A stretch of 64,000 nucleotides of DNA from NCBI GenBank assembly GCA_016584305.1, contig JACEEZ010013409.1, forward strand, positions 19,075 through 83,074, given 5' to 3'. The first letter of the stretch is position 1. Every line of letters begins with the position of its first letter. A program made the translations under genes and the position numbers. Origin of the DNA: Chionoecetes opilio. Its lineage: Eukaryota; Arthropoda; Malacostraca; Decapoda; Majidae. The notes below the pieces were generated by a model. It saw only the letters and a list, made by a program, of their open reading frames with translations, was not told where the DNA came from and searched no databases. Shown here piece by piece: positions 1 through 11,362 of the stretch.

Positions 1-283
1 AATAACACAGGATCCGGGTGTAGGGGAAGCACGCTCATTCAAACCCAGAAGTCCCGGGTTTTAATCCCCCGGCGGAGCGGAAACAGAAAAGAAACGGGTG
101 TTTCCTTAAAAACCAAGCCCCCGTACCCAGAAGGAATGGGTCCCCGGGTGTTAGCCGGGGGTTTTTGGCCCGCCTCCCCGGGGGGGGTTCCCCAAACTAA
201 ACATTTTTCCCAATGCTGCAGCGGGAGATCACTATGGCTTGAGGGAAATTTTCCCCTAAACAAACAAAAAAAAAACAAAAAGG
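1..283 (+). mobile_element. tRNA-derived SINE, unit 1 copy (degraded)
   Basis: The first dozen bases match the end of the LINE C-terminal coding piece seen at 47,255-47,267. A tRNA-like head follows at about 11-77, with a recognisable B-box region and a closing GGCGGAG arm. The body then matches the clean copy at 47,268-47,547, including the GGGTGTTAGCCGGGGGTTT-type central segment and an AAAC-rich 3' end at about 255-283. Homopolymers are inflated and bases are missing, so the cloverleaf is less convincing than in the 47-kb copy. Short open frames here are not genes. Confidence 0.7.
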
Positions 284-590
284 TGTTTTTTAAAGCAGGC
301 TTGGGAAAAAAAAAATTTCGTGGATTTTAGAAGACGTATAGGAGGGGAGTTTAAGGAGGGGTATGTCTGTGTTAAAAATGCCCTGTTGTGCCTTTTCCCT
401 TCCCAAAAAAAGGTGGGCAAAAGGGGGAAAGAAAGGGGGTCCCGGGAAAAAAAGGGGCCAAAGGGGGAAGAAGTGGGAGGGGGAAAAAAAAAGGGGGAAT
501 ATGTTTTAAAGTTCGACCCCGAGTTGACAGACGATCTCCCAAAAACCCCGGATAAATAAGAGAACAGGTCACAAGAAGAAGAAGAAGAGG
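284..590 (+). repeat. LINE 3' UTR remnant with minisatellite and (AAG)n tail, unit 1
   Basis: This corresponds to 47,548-48,093 in unit 3. A collapsed and corrupted version of the 37-bp G/A-rich minisatellite lies at about 400-500. It is followed by the CGACCCCGAGTTGACAGACG segment at about 513-532 and a GGTCACAAGAAGAAG-type tail near 567-590. The AAG-repeat tail is the 3' end of the LINE. No coding function is proposed. Confidence 0.6.
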
Positions 591-2290
591 AGCCGGGCTT
601 TCCCTATGTTCTTTTTTTGCGCGGCAGAGATGGGGTCCCAGTAAAGGTTCGTTGTACACAAGCTGTTTTGTACACAAGCTGTTTCGTACAAACCCCATAC
701 TCCCTACAACAGCAACCCCTTTTGAGGTTTTTAAAATCAAAACAAGAAAAATTTTTTTTGCTTTGAAAAAAAATTCCCCACCTTTCACAAAGGGCCACAA
801 AAGGTAGCTTTTTGGGGGAAAAAATTTAAAAATTTGTTAAATGCTTATTGCAAAAAGGTATCAGGGGAAAAGGGTTTCTGAAAAAAATTTTTTAAAATAA
901 AACCCAAGATGACCCTCCTAGGCCCTAAACTAAGAAAGTTACTTTCAAATAGAAGTTCCCCCTTTTGGGCATATTTTGGGTTTATAAAAATAGGATTTTT
1001 TGTGCCCCGAAAAAAATTTTGGAATCATGAAAAAACTCATGGGTTGGGTTAGGTTTGGGGGTTGGGTTTAAAGGTTAGGTTGGGTTGGGTTTTCATTAAA
1101 AAAAAAGGGTTTTTGGGTTTGGGGTTTCTTTTTTTTTTTTTTTTTTTTTTTTTTTGGTTTTTGGTTTGCCCCAAAAAAAAAACTAGCACCATTGGGGAAA
1201 CAAAAAATTTATTTTTAGGCCAAGAAAAAGGTTAGTGGTGTCTCGGGAAAACGAACTTTAAAAACTCTCCTCCATAATTCCCAAAAAAAAACAAACAGAA
1301 CCGAAACAAAACAAGAAATAAAAAAAAACAGGGGGCATTGACATCGATTAAGATAGCCTGAAAAATTTGGGTTGCTACTGAAAAAAAAACTTATCAAATT
1401 CAAACCAATATAGAGGGAAACAAATAAAAAGAAACTTATTTTATTATTTTCAAGTTTAAATTTTTCACTCCCCTTTCAGCAAAATTGACGAGCTTTTTGG
1501 CGACCGGTCCCCCCCCGAAAAAACCAATTCCATTTCCGGGAATGTACGTGTTTTTCAAAAAATTTTCCCGGGGAATTTTCGAAAATTGTTTCTCCCCAAC
1601 GAGTTGAGGGGTAAATGTGTGACACGTAAAAAAAATCATGTGTAAGCTCGTGAATCCAGGAAAAAAAAAAAAAAACTGATTTCTTAGGGGGTTAAATAAC
1701 AAAACTTTTGGCTAAAATTTTCCCAAATTTCGATGAAAAAAAAAAAAACCGGCTGAGTTGAAATGTTGAAAAAATTTTGTAAAAGGGCGTAAAAACCCGG
1801 GAGGAATTTTGCAAAATTACCTACAAAAGGGTTTGGGAGGGAACTGTGTAAACCGCCCTTGTAGCAGCATTTAAGTAGCAGTGGTAGTATTTAGTAGAAA
1901 GTAGCAGTAGGGGTAGTTAGTGTAGTAGTGGTGAGGGGGGTGAAAGTCAGTTCGTACTCAAGTTTTTTTCGTCCCACCAGTAGATCGTAAAACCAAAAAG
2001 TTGTTTCATAGTTATTGAAACCGTAGTCGTTTCGTACCCAAAAAGTTTTTTCTTTACACTCAGCTCAGAGTTGAACTTGTTTTACTGGGGTTTCCCGAAA
2101 GGGCCCACCACGGGTTTATGTACGAAAAAACTAAAAAATCAGTGAGGGAAAAAAACTCAAAAAAAACCGGGTACGAAAAAAACTTTGATAATTATGGAAA
2201 AAAGATTTTCCCACGTTCGTTTTCAGGGGACAAAAACTATTTTTTCTTGACCTACAATGGGGTTTTGGGTAAAAATTTTGGAAGGAAAAA
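591..2290. repeat. Rearranged copy of the TTTCGTAC fold-back region, unit 1
   Basis: Positions 596-790 match 48,094-48,290 of unit 3, including CGTACACAAGCTG-type motifs. Positions 1,850-2,190 match 48,308-49,000, starting with a TAG/CAG-rich microsatellite. Between them (about 805-1,850) lies sequence absent from that place in units 2 and 3. It contains a GGTTGGGTT-type telomere-like patch (about 1,035-1,100), a poly-T tract (1,129-1,155) and one arm of the hairpin seen at 48,743-48,847 (here about 1,158-1,285). Another arm is at about 2,190-2,285. The order is scrambled relative to unit 3, either biologically or by misassembly. No gene is supported. Confidence 0.5.
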
Positions 2291-3240
2291 ACCCCTTCCC
2301 CCCCTATCTTTTTTTTCTTCCCCCCCTAGCCAACAAGCCTGGGGAACTGGCGGGAATACGGGGTTTTTGGGTGGGGGGGGAAACAAAAATAATGATTTAT
2401 GGCTCCCCAAAAAAAACATAGTATAATAATAAAATCATATGTGTCCCAAATGTATAAAAAAAACATTTTAGTGCACTATATTTTAAAAAAACTAAACCCA
2501 AAACCAAACCTCCTACCTTCCCCCCAAGAAAACCTTTAAATTTCCCAATCCCCTTTTAAAACCACAAAGTTTTACCCCAAAAAACCATAAAATTAAAACA
2601 AAAAAGTTCCTAACCGAAAAAATATTCCACTAAGTACTAAACCTACCTATTAACCAAAAATATACCCCTAACCTTAACCACAAATATCCCTACCTACCTT
2701 AACACAAAGATACTACAACACTAACCCCAAAGGTATCTAAGAATTTTTAACCCAATTTTCCTCCAAACTCCCAGGGATACTAGGTACTAACCAAACCCGG
2801 GAAACCTATTAACCAAAAACTTAACACCAAATATCCCAACCAAATTCCCAAAGTTTTACCAAACCCCAACTAACTTAACCCAAGTTTTACCAATTTCCCT
2901 AAAATTTCCCAAATTTTACCATTCTTCATTTTTCTAATTACCAAAGTTATTTAACTACAAAATATTCAACTAACCTTAACCAAATATAAAAACCCAAATT
3001 ACCCCAAGTATAAAAAAAACTAGAATTTTTTTTTTTTCTATTTCTCGGACTTCTGTCCAAACCAAGGGGGTTCCTGGGGAAATTTTAAATGGTGAATATA
3101 AGGCACAAAATAACTCTTTTCCTTAAAAACGGAAATACCAAATTTTGGGTTTATGAAAAACGCATTTTTTCATGGTTTTTTCTAAACGCTTGGAAAGTCC
3201 CATTTTTTTAAATTTCCTATTACATTGGTGTAGATACTGG
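2291..3240. other. A/C-rich, G-poor low-complexity stretch
   Basis: From about 2,440 to 3,010 the plus strand is made almost entirely of A, C and T, with repeated CCTAACC-, CTTAACC- and CCTACC-like words. This resembles a decayed CCTAA (TTAGG) telomere-like tract of the kind seen in the loop of the 48.5-kb fold-back. The rest up to 3,240 is AT-rich with no recognisable gene or repeat boundary. Confidence 0.4.
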
Positions 3241-5160
3241 GGGGCCCCGGACCCAGTTTTTATTTGGCGGTGCCCCTCTCGCACACTGCCATAAAAAGGT
3301 CCCTGTGAAATGGTTTGGGGTTTTAAGGCGCCTCAAATTTCAAACCTTCACAAGAACCCCTCCTCATTTTTAAAAAAAGGACCTTTTGGAACCAAAAAAG
3401 GGGGAAAGTGTTCTTTTTTTTCTTGGGGCCTTCTTGAGGCCTTTCCTTTGCCCCAATTCCTGCTGCCTCTAGCAAATTTTACCCGGAAGCCGCTTCGGCC
3501 CCGGACGTACAAGGTGCCCCTCAGCGGCTTTGCCCTGGGAGGCGGTCCTTTTCCGAGGTTTAATGGGGGTTGCCCCAAGGCCGGTCCTTCCAGGGACCCC
3601 TTCCGGTCGGTCCTCTGCAGGGCTTTCCGAAGAACGAAGGGGGGCACTGACATGCACCTTCTCCCCCAAATCGCTGAGTTCTCTTCGAGAAAATGCTTGT
3701 CATGTGAATCGCTTCCTCCCCCTTTTTTGGGATTCGAAGAGGAATTTGGGTTTTCGGAAACCTTACCACGGGAAGTGGGCCGGGTTTTCGCCTCCTTTGG
3801 AAGGTTTGTCATTAGTCCTTTCAGGAAGGCACGTCTTTTCAAGCTTGCCAGGAGATCGGGGGCAAGATTCTTGAGTCCCCAGCCAAGGGCCCCCCGGGGA
3901 ACCCGGCCCCTTTCGTCCCCCAGGTGCGGGGGAAATTCCATTGCGACGAGAGAGGCCTGGCCACCCCGGGGGCCTTGAGCCCCGGGCAGGAGCGGAAGGG
4001 GGCGCCTTCCCCGCAGTGAATGAGAATCCATGCCTCCCAGGGGGTTCGACACGGGTTCGGAAGCCAAAGTTCTTCCCTTAGCCTTGCTGGCCATCCTTGG
4101 GCCGAGAACTCTACAGTCCTCCGAGTTTCCATCCGCCCGGCAGGTCCACGTCCCTTGAAAGGAGCGTTCGGTTCGTATGCCAGAGAGGAAGAGCGAAGTT
4201 TTTCCCGTAAAATCCAGGACCACCTCTGGACTTGGCCCAGCCCCAAAACTTCTCGGTCTGCTCCCCCCGAAACTTGCCAGATGTGAACCGTGTTTCAAAA
4301 CCCGAACCCATGTCTTCCCTGACGGGTTTCGCAACTTAAACTCCCGCCACCGTTTCTCCTCATCCAATTGAAAGGAAAGAAGGAATCGGGCCTTTTCCGG
4401 TTCAGGTCCCCCGCCCGGGTCGAGAGGTGGACAGGAGTTTTTTCTCCTGCACCTTTGGGTTTTTTGGGTTCCGCTTTCGTTTTCTCGGCGGCGCCTCCTT
4501 CCCGGAACCGCTTGGACCGTTCCTCTTCGAACCGCTATCCCTTCCTTCCGGACTTGGCATTCAGCTGCGATGTTTTCTTCCCGCTCCGACAACTTCTCTG
4601 TCCTTTTAATTAGTTTTCCTTAGGAGAGGATGGCGATTCGAAGTTTTCTTGGATTCCCCTTTAAAACCCCCTATGAGTTGGGCCGCTTGTGTTTTTTCTT
4701 TTGGGGATTCCCCTTTTCAGTCCTTCATTGTGCCGGCTGTTAGTTCGGAGTTGGTAAATCCGCGCCGCCCGGGGGAAACCTCCCCCCCGGGCCTTCCGCC
4801 AGGTGCCCCCCTCTGTCCTCTCCGGTTGGTTGGAAATCGGGGCCTCTCCTTCACATTCCCCGTTGGGGAAAGGGGGAGGTGCGAAGCCAAAGATTTTTGG
4901 GGGCCTCTTGTTCCTTTACCTAGAGTTTGGGTGGGAATTTGAGAAATCCGAATTTACCAGCTTTTTGCATTTTCGTCCCCCTAATTTACTTATTGTCAAA
5001 TTTTCCGGGGGTACCTTTTGGGAGAACCGCCCAACCCCGCGCTCCTTTCCCCCCTTTTTTCATCTTGGGCCCTTAATTTTTAACCGACCATCTCCTAAAT
5101 TACCGGCTCCGGTTTTTTGGGGGTTGGAACTTTGTAGGCATCACTGCCTGTTCCTGTGAT
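3241..5160 (-). other. GC-rich, unit-1-specific block with a long unidentified open frame
   Basis: This block is visibly richer in G and C than its neighbours and has no counterpart in units 2 or 3. A minus-strand frame is open from about 4,619 to 3,348 (roughly 420 codons). The reported start codon at 4,592 is TTG, and there is no ATG between it and the upstream TAA, so this is not a normal eukaryotic start. The protein would be rich in Ser, Pro, Gly, Arg and Lys. I see no zinc ligands, no reverse transcriptase or nuclease motif and no transmembrane segment. Overlapping plus-strand frames (for example 3,310-3,978) are also open. It could be an exon, a captured gene fragment, part of an unknown element, or a composition effect. 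Function is unknown. Confidence 0.3.
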
Positions 5161-6700
5161 CCTGGGGAGGGTTTTAGGAAAACCTGAACGAGTGACTGTT
5201 ATTGTGGCCCCAAAGCTATTGGGCCCCAATTTAACGCATACTGAAAGGAGACCGGATTAACGACGTCATTTTTACACTTTTGCACTTACTATTACCCATT
5301 TCTAATCCAGGGAAAATAACCCTAGGTCTAATATAATTTGTACTTTCGGGGAAGGGGGGAACATTAATTTTCCAACTGCCCTTGGTACGATGGGGGGCCG
5401 CCCGTTGGTAAAAAGGGACCGGAACCCCATGGGCCGTTTATTGGGGGTCGTAAGGAATTATTCGTTAATAATCAAGTAAAATAGAAAAGGGCGGATTACG
5501 TGGGTAACGTCTTTGTTTTCACTATTTCCAATTCACTTCATAATCCTCTTAATCGGGAAATTTAACCAAAGGGCTGGAATAACTACCTTTCTGGACCTCC
5601 ACCCACACACCATTTACGTTGTTTTCCTTTGGGTCTAGCTGCCCGCGCATTGGTCTTTTTTACCGGAAAGGGTTTAATTATTCAAATCCTTTAAAAAATT
5701 TATTCAATTATTCTATCCGCCCTTATCTCTTACTCAATATTAATTAAACCTTACATTTTTTAAAATTAAATTCCTATCCCCTTTTATTTGCGGCATCCTC
5801 CTCATTTTTAAACAACCACCCCATAAATGGAAAAGATCTATGGGAATAATTTCCAAATTATTTGGGAATTTAAATTAAATTCCTTTAAAAATTAATCCCT
5901 AAACCCCTTTTTCCCCAGAAACAGTAATTCCCTATAGGGGAAAAACCCTAAACCCAGCACCTTTTTTTTTGGGAAACCCTTGTGGGTTAATACTAATCAA
6001 TCCTTTTTAGAAAGTGGAAGGCTACTGATCTTTCCATTTGTAAACCATAAAAATGCTGTCAGTCTTTAACAATCAAACAAGTTTTTCGATACAGACGGGG
6101 TCGAAAATTAACAATTCACCCGGATTTCTGGTTAAAGGGGCTACAAAGGTCGCCATTTGTGTTTAGTTCGGGTGCCCTTCCGGGGCTTAATATTAAAAAA
6201 AAAACAGAGTGGAAACCCGGGACGCGTACAAAACCCCACTAAAGCTGAGGGTTTTGGTTTCGTCCTGTAAAAATTGTATAATTTAAGCCACACCTTGGAC
6301 AACATATAAAATAAAGGGTGGTAGTCTGATATAACTGGCATTATTTTTAACCAGAAACAGTAGTATAAGTTAACCATCTTAATATGGGGGGAAATAAGGG
6401 TCTATTTTGTTTTTAATTTATAATTGTTGCGGAACTCAAAAGGGGAGTTTCTGAATAAATAAGGTAAATTTAGTTACAATCCAAATTTTGGCGGGAAGTC
6501 ATAGAGGTGTTTAACCAAAAAGGGGCCAAATCCAAGGTGGAACCCAGGATAAAATAAACATATTTTGGTTTGAGGGTGCACCCGGGGCCCAGGCAAATCA
6601 AAATATCTGTAAGTACACGGTGGGTTCTCCTAATAAAAAGAAGCTTCCCCTGTTTTGTGGTTAAACAAGGAAGGTTTCAATATTGTGTCAAAGAAAAGGC
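5110..6700. other. AT-rich spacer without recognisable gene
   Basis: The start (about 5,130-5,160) carries a CACTGCCTGTTCCTGTGATC word that recurs twice in the unit-2-specific insert near 35,950-36,120. Both inserts therefore may carry the same repeat family. The remainder is AT-rich with inflated homopolymers and only short scattered open frames. I see nothing codable in it. Confidence 0.4.
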
Positions 6701-6702
6701 CA

Positions 6703-6770
6703 CAAACACACCCCACACCCACACACACACCACACACCACACACCTCAAAACCCAAAACCAAACACAACA
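6703..6770. repeat. (CA)n microsatellite, unit 1
   Basis: A run of ACACCC/CACACA words. It is the counterpart of CA runs at 37,840-37,905 (unit 2) and 50,348-50,402 (unit 3), in each case just left of the pogo/Tigger-like element. Confidence 0.75.
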
Positions 6771-6814
6771 AACCCAACATCTTTTGGGTAAGTTGGTCAA
6801 ATTACCTAATAGTC

Positions 6815-7653
6815 AAATTAACCGGGTAACTCTCTATTCATTATTTTTTGGGCCCTTTTTTCCTATCATTACCAGTTTTTTATTATTAAAAAATATTTAA
6901 ATAAATTCAGTTTCCCAAAATTTAATATTTTTTTAAAAATTTGTTAAAAAAAATTTTCTTGCTTTCATTGAAAAAGAATCTGAGTATTTTGTTCATATTG
7001 AGCCTTATTTCGGGCCAATCACAATGACTGGATATTCCAAGATTTTAAATCCCCCTTAAAAACAAAATTTAAAAATTTAAAACAATAATGAATGATTTAA
7101 TATTTTAAACAATTTCCCAAAATTACACAAGCTTTTAAAATTGGTAAAATTAGAATTATTTTTAAATCCTTTGGCCCCCTAATGCCATACTTTACCTTAG
7201 GACTAAGAACGGGGACTTTCCCAGACTTGAAGGATTTAAAAGCGAAGGATTAAAATTGGTCCTCCTAATTTTTCAACAATTTAAAATGTCTTTCCTCCCT
7301 TTCCCTCCCTTCTTCCTTTCCCCTCCTTCCTTGTCCCACCCCTCCCCTCTTCCCTCCTCCCCTTCCCCTCCTTCCCTTCCCTTCCTTCCTCCTTCCCCCC
7401 TTTCCCCTTTCCCTCCCCCCCCCGCCTTCTTCTCCGCCTATTGTATTTATACGTAATGATCATATATCAGAGCACGCTGGGCAGCCGCGGCACCGCATGG
7501 GGGAGGTCGGACTCCACTGGGCCACTAGTAAGGCTAAGGATTATTCAAACTAGCTCGAATTATGGAAAGTTATTGAAAAATTTGAACGGCCTGAACAGTT
7601 GAATTATCCGAAGTTTTGAATTATATGGTTTTCCCTTTAGAGAGGCTTTACTG
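6815..7653. mobile_element. pogo/Tigger-like non-autonomous DNA element, unit 1 (left end eroded)
   Basis: The right end is well preserved: a TTTAGAGAGGCTTTACTG terminus ends at 7,653 and is followed by TA. Its reverse complement begins CAGTAAAGCCTCTCTAA, matching the left end of the unit 3 copy at 50,455. The left end is not recognisable here. The interior is AT-rich with a pyrimidine tract at about 7,290-7,432 (CCTTCC/CCCTCC words). No transposase is visible. CAG termini with TA target sites are typical of pogo/Tigger elements of the Tc1/mariner group. Confidence 0.55.
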
Positions 7654-7703
7654 TAATGTCCATTTTTTTCCATTGCTCTCAATTGACGCAGCGTGATAAT
7701 GTC

Positions 7704-7736
7704 GCCTCTCTCTCTTTCTCTCTCTCTCTCTCCCTC
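7704..7736. repeat. (CT)n microsatellite, unit 1
   Basis: A CTCTCT run. Counterparts lie at 39,088-39,137 and 51,564-51,595, between the pogo-like element and the CR1-like LINE. Confidence 0.8.
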
Positions 7737-7759
7737 TTGCAGGTATATTTAATGTCCCG

Positions 7760-9290
7760 TTTTATCAAGTTTTTCTTTTTATTATTTAGATGATGTAATT
7801 ACCTCTTTATCATGTCCTGTAGCCTACATAGGATTTGGTGGGTGTGTGTATTTACCTAGTTGTAACATACAGGGAAAAGAGCTATGCTCCCTACTGTCCG
7901 TCTCCAAATCTACTATTATCCAGCTTGCCTTTGAATCCTGAAAACTTTTTTGCATTAATCACTTCTGCATCAAGGCCCGTTCCAGGCTTCTATGCTTCTA
8001 TAAGGGAAGCTGTATTTTTTTATGTCCTCTTGCATGTTTGTCCTTTTCAATTTCTTTCATGACCCCTTGTACTTCTGTCGTCCACACAAACAGATAATTT
8101 CTTCAATTTTTTCCAGACCCATTGTGCTCTATACACTGCTATAAAAACTCCCCTTTCTCTTCTTTTCTCAAGTGTTTTGGGAGTTTTAGTCTTGAAAGTC
8201 TTTTTCTATGTTAAAATCTCTCAGGTTGGAGCCATTTTTGTGGCTGCTCTTTGTATTCTCTCAATCTTCCTTATATCCCTTTTTTTTATGTGGTGACCAA
8301 TCACTGCCGCATATTCCCAAACCTTTGGGCGAATCAAAGATGTTATCAATTTCTTGATCATCTCTTCATCCAGATATTTGAATGCCATTCTTATATTCCT
8401 CAGCAAACTGGTAGCATCTCCTGTGATCTTGTTTATATGCTTCTCTGGGGACAAATTGTCCTTAATCCATACTCCCAGATCTTTTTCGACCTTTGTTTTG
8501 ATTATCCATTCGTTTCCCATCGAAAACTTTCCTCTCTGTCTCTTTTTGCTACTGCCCATTTCCATTTACTTTACACTTTTGGCATTAAACTCCATTTCCC
8601 ATAGTTGACTCCATCTGAAATCTTATCTAGATCCTTTTGTAAATCCTCACAGTCCTCTTTACTTGTACTTTTCTTAGTAATTTAGCATCATCAGCGAATA
8701 AACTCTAATAACTGTTTACTCCTTCTGCCATAAACATTTACATAGACCAAGAACATCACTGGGCCAATACTGATCCTTGAGGAACTCCACTTATCACACT
8801 GCACAATTCTGAACCCTTTTTATCTTTTATTACTGTTCTCATCTCTCTGTTGCTCAAAAGTCTTCCATCCACTTCAGCAAAACCCCCTTCAACCTCCTAC
8901 ATGTTCTAGCTTCCAGAGGGAGTCTCTTATGAGGTACCTTGTCAATGCCTTTTTTTAGGTCCAAGTAAATGCAATCGACCCACCCCTTTTCTTTCCTGTG
9001 TCACATCGATCACTCGAGTAAAAGCTCAATAGATTTGTTGTACATGACATTCCTCCTCTAAATCCAAACTGGGCCCCCTGCAAGTGTGTTTGTCTCTTCC
9101 AAATATTTCAACCATCTGTCCTTCACAATTTTTTCACACATTTTTGCCAAATACACTTTTTAATGATACTGGCCTGTATTTTTGTGGTTCTTCTTTGTCA
9201 CCTCCTTTGTGAATTGGCACAATATTTGCTCTTTTCCAATCAAACGGGAAATCTGCTCTCCTTGAGAGTTCCCCTTGATTGGAAAAGAGC
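7760..9290 (-). pseudogene. CR1-like LINE, reverse transcriptase and C-terminal part, unit 1
   Basis: On the minus strand the fragment enters at about 9,290 with a DWKRANIVPIHKGGDKEEP peptide, typical of the start of a CR1/jockey-type reverse transcriptase. It continues through an intact FADD catalytic box (LFADDAK, about 8,684-8,702). Next comes the post-catalytic region (EKDLGVWIKD and RNIRMAFKYLDEE, then KIERIQRAATK, within 8,221-8,565) and the 3' non-coding end near 7,760. The frame is broken several times by indels. The 5' part, including any endonuclease domain, is missing: truncation occurs inside the reverse transcriptase and ends in a perfect fold-back (9,228-9,290). The same truncation is present in units 2 and 3, so it predates the block duplication. 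The element has no expected activity. Class is clear; the exact clade is less certain. Confidence 0.85.
9228..9290. repeat. Hairpin at the truncated 5' end of the LINE, unit 1
   Basis: GCTCTTTTCCAATCAA is followed after a short spacer by its reverse complement TTGATTGGAAAAGAGC. The arms are about 26 bp each. The structure lies exactly where the LINE homology stops. It looks like snap-back synthesis or template switching during the original insertion. Confidence 0.8.
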
Positions 9291-9733
9291 GTTTTGTGTG
9301 TGTGTGTGTAGCAGTGAGGGAGTGCATGTGACATCCTTTCACCTGTGTTTATTTGGGGCACTCACCACACACAAACCTTCTTGACTTCATTGCAAAAGTA
9401 AACGGTGATGTGATGTCACTGCTGTGTTTGTGTAGAGTGGTGGCGTGAGGCTCCTGTTCCCGGCCTTCTCCTTGGCTGCACACACTGGCTAGGTGTTGGC
9501 TGGAGGGGGGGAAGCGGAAGCACCCTTCAGGAAGCACTTGCCTGCTTTTTGTGTGACGGCCACCAATGTTAAGGTGCTGAGGTGAAGAGTCCAGGTCGGC
9601 GCCCCCCCCAGGACTCCTCCCGGCTTCCCTTGTATTAGGGAATCTTGGGTTTATCCCCGGGGCCTCCGCCGGGGTTCCTGCAGGGCCAGCTGACGCCTCC
9701 CACACAGGGGGTGCTGGCAGAAGTAGTGCTGCA
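9291..9733 (+). other. Upstream flank of the zinc-finger array, unit 1
   Basis: This starts with a short GT microsatellite (9,295-9,310) and continues as sequence shared with 40,805-41,260 and 53,168-53,615. No promoter motif can be assigned with confidence. A pyrimidine-poor GCTGGCAG just before the array could be a splice acceptor, but this is not secure. A small minus-strand frame here is taken to be spurious. Confidence 0.4.
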
Positions 9734-11222
9734 ATGGAGGGCGTGAGCACCTACACTTGTGACCACTGTGGCAAAGTGTGCTCCAGCAAGGCTGGCATTA
9801 CTGCACAAATCCTCAAACCCCTACACGCCAAGACAGAGCTGAGGTGTGACCACTGTGGGAAAGTGTTCACTCGTAAGGATGGTATTAGGAGCCACATGGT
9901 ACCCACACTGGGGAGAGAAACTTTGAGTGTCAGGGGTGTAGGAAAACATTTACCTGCAAGAGCCATCTTAACCAACACATCCTCACCCACATGGTGAGAG
10001 AAACCTTTTAGTGCAGGAGTGTAGGAAAACATTTACCTCAAGAGCCCTCTAACCAAAACATTCACCCACACTGGTGAGAGAAACTTTGAGTGCCAAAAGG
10101 GTTAGGAAAACATTTACCAAAAGGGCAGTCTTAACAAACACTGGTCACCCCACACTGGTGAGAGAACTTTGAGTGCCCGGAGTGTGGAAAACATTTACCC
10201 AAGAGATCTTAACAACACATGGTCACCCACACTGGTTGAGAGAAACTTTGAGTGTCAGGAGTGTAGGAAAACATTTACCGCAAGAGCCATCTTAACCACA
10301 CATCCCCACCCAACTGGTGGGGAGAAACTTTGAGTGCAGGAGTGTAGGAAAAACATTTACCTTCAAGAGCCATCTACCAACATCCTCACCCAACTGGTGA
10401 GAGAAACTTTGAGTGCAGGAGTGTAGGAAAACATTTACCTGCAAGAGGATCTTAACCAACACATTCACCCACACTGGGTGAGAGAAACTTTGAGTGCCCG
10501 GAGTGTAGGAAAACATTTACCTCAAGAGCCCTCTGAACACACACATTCACCCACACTGGTGAGAGAAACTTTGAGTGGGCCCGGATGTAGGGAAAAAATT
10601 TCACCCAAGGGCCAATTAACAACACATCCTCACCCCACTGGTGAGAGAAACTTTGAGTGCCAGGAGTGTGGAAAACATTTCCCACAAGAGCAATCTTAAC
10701 AAAAAAAATCCCCACCCACACTGGTGAGAGAAACTTTGAGTGCCAGGATTGTGGTAAAAAATTTACCTGCAAGAGCCCTCTTAACCAACACATGCTCACC
10801 CACACTGGTGAGAGAAACTTTGAGTGCCAGGAGTGTGGAAAACATTTACAGAAGAGCAGTCTAACAAACACTGGTCAACCCCACACTGGTGAGAGAAACT
10901 TTGAGTGCCAGGGTGTAGGAAAACATTTCCCCGGAAGGCAGTCCCGAACACACACTGCTCACCCCCAAATGGGAGAGAAACTTTGAGTGCCCGGAGTGTA
11001 GGAAATCATTTACCCGGAAGGGCAGTCTAACAAAAACATGGTCACCAACACTGGTGAGAGAAACTTTGAGTGTCAGGAGTGTGGAAAACATTTACCCCGA
11101 AGAGCCAATCTTAACAGACACATGCTCACCCACACTGGCGAGAGGGAAATACAAATGTGATATTGCGGCAAGTGTTTCCTAGCAAGGGTCGTGTTGCCAG
11201 GCATATCCAGACACACCTGTGA
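9734..11222 (+). pseudogene. C2H2 zinc-finger array, unit 1 (about 18 fingers, frame broken)
   Basis: The frame opens with ATG at 9,734 (MEGVSTYTCDHCGKVC). Two distinct N-terminal fingers follow (TCDHCGKV and LRCDHCGKVFTRKDGIRSH), then about 15 near-identical 84-bp units, then a distinct last finger (CGKCFLA...) and a TGA at 11,220-11,222. Each unit encodes a finger of the form ECQECGKHFTCKSHLNQH with a TGERNF linker, that is C-X2-C-X12-H-X3-H. Many indels shift the frame, so as written no single protein spans the array. They may be sequencing errors. Tandem C2H2 fingers normally bind DNA in the nucleus. Helix positions look mostly alike between fingers, which would imply a repetitive target. 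No KRAB, BTB or ZAD domain is seen. It is not clear whether this is a host gene or part of a mobile unit. Confidence 0.8.
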
Positions 11223-11362
11223 GGAGGGAGTGGCTGTGTGCATTCAATGTAAAGTAAAGCATGGGGACCTTAGGGTAACGCCAAAGCCGTCTGTATGTAA
11301 AAAACCTGCGCCGGAGATTGATGACGTCACGGACGGAGTCTGTACGAGGCCACCGAGATGAC
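11223..11362. other. 3' flank of the zinc-finger array, unit 1
   Basis: Short conserved non-coding sequence with GATGACGTCAC at about 11,319-11,329, shared with units 2 and 3. The CRE-like TGACGTCA octamer is present here and again beyond the palindromic element in units 2 and 3 (about 43,889 and 55,053), but it is only a motif match. Confidence 0.4.

Noticed and set aside
372..800. 142-codon minus-strand frame
   Set aside because: It crosses the minisatellite remnant, AAG tail and fold-back start, which are unrelated repeats.
9907..11100. CRISPR-like array from 84-bp periodicity
   Set aside because: The period encodes a C2H2 finger plus TGE linker; the variable parts are not spacers.
11319..11329. 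CRE-like TGACGTCA regulatory site
   Set aside because: Only a short palindromic match; no expression evidence, so it is mentioned under the flank and not listed as a regulatory feature.
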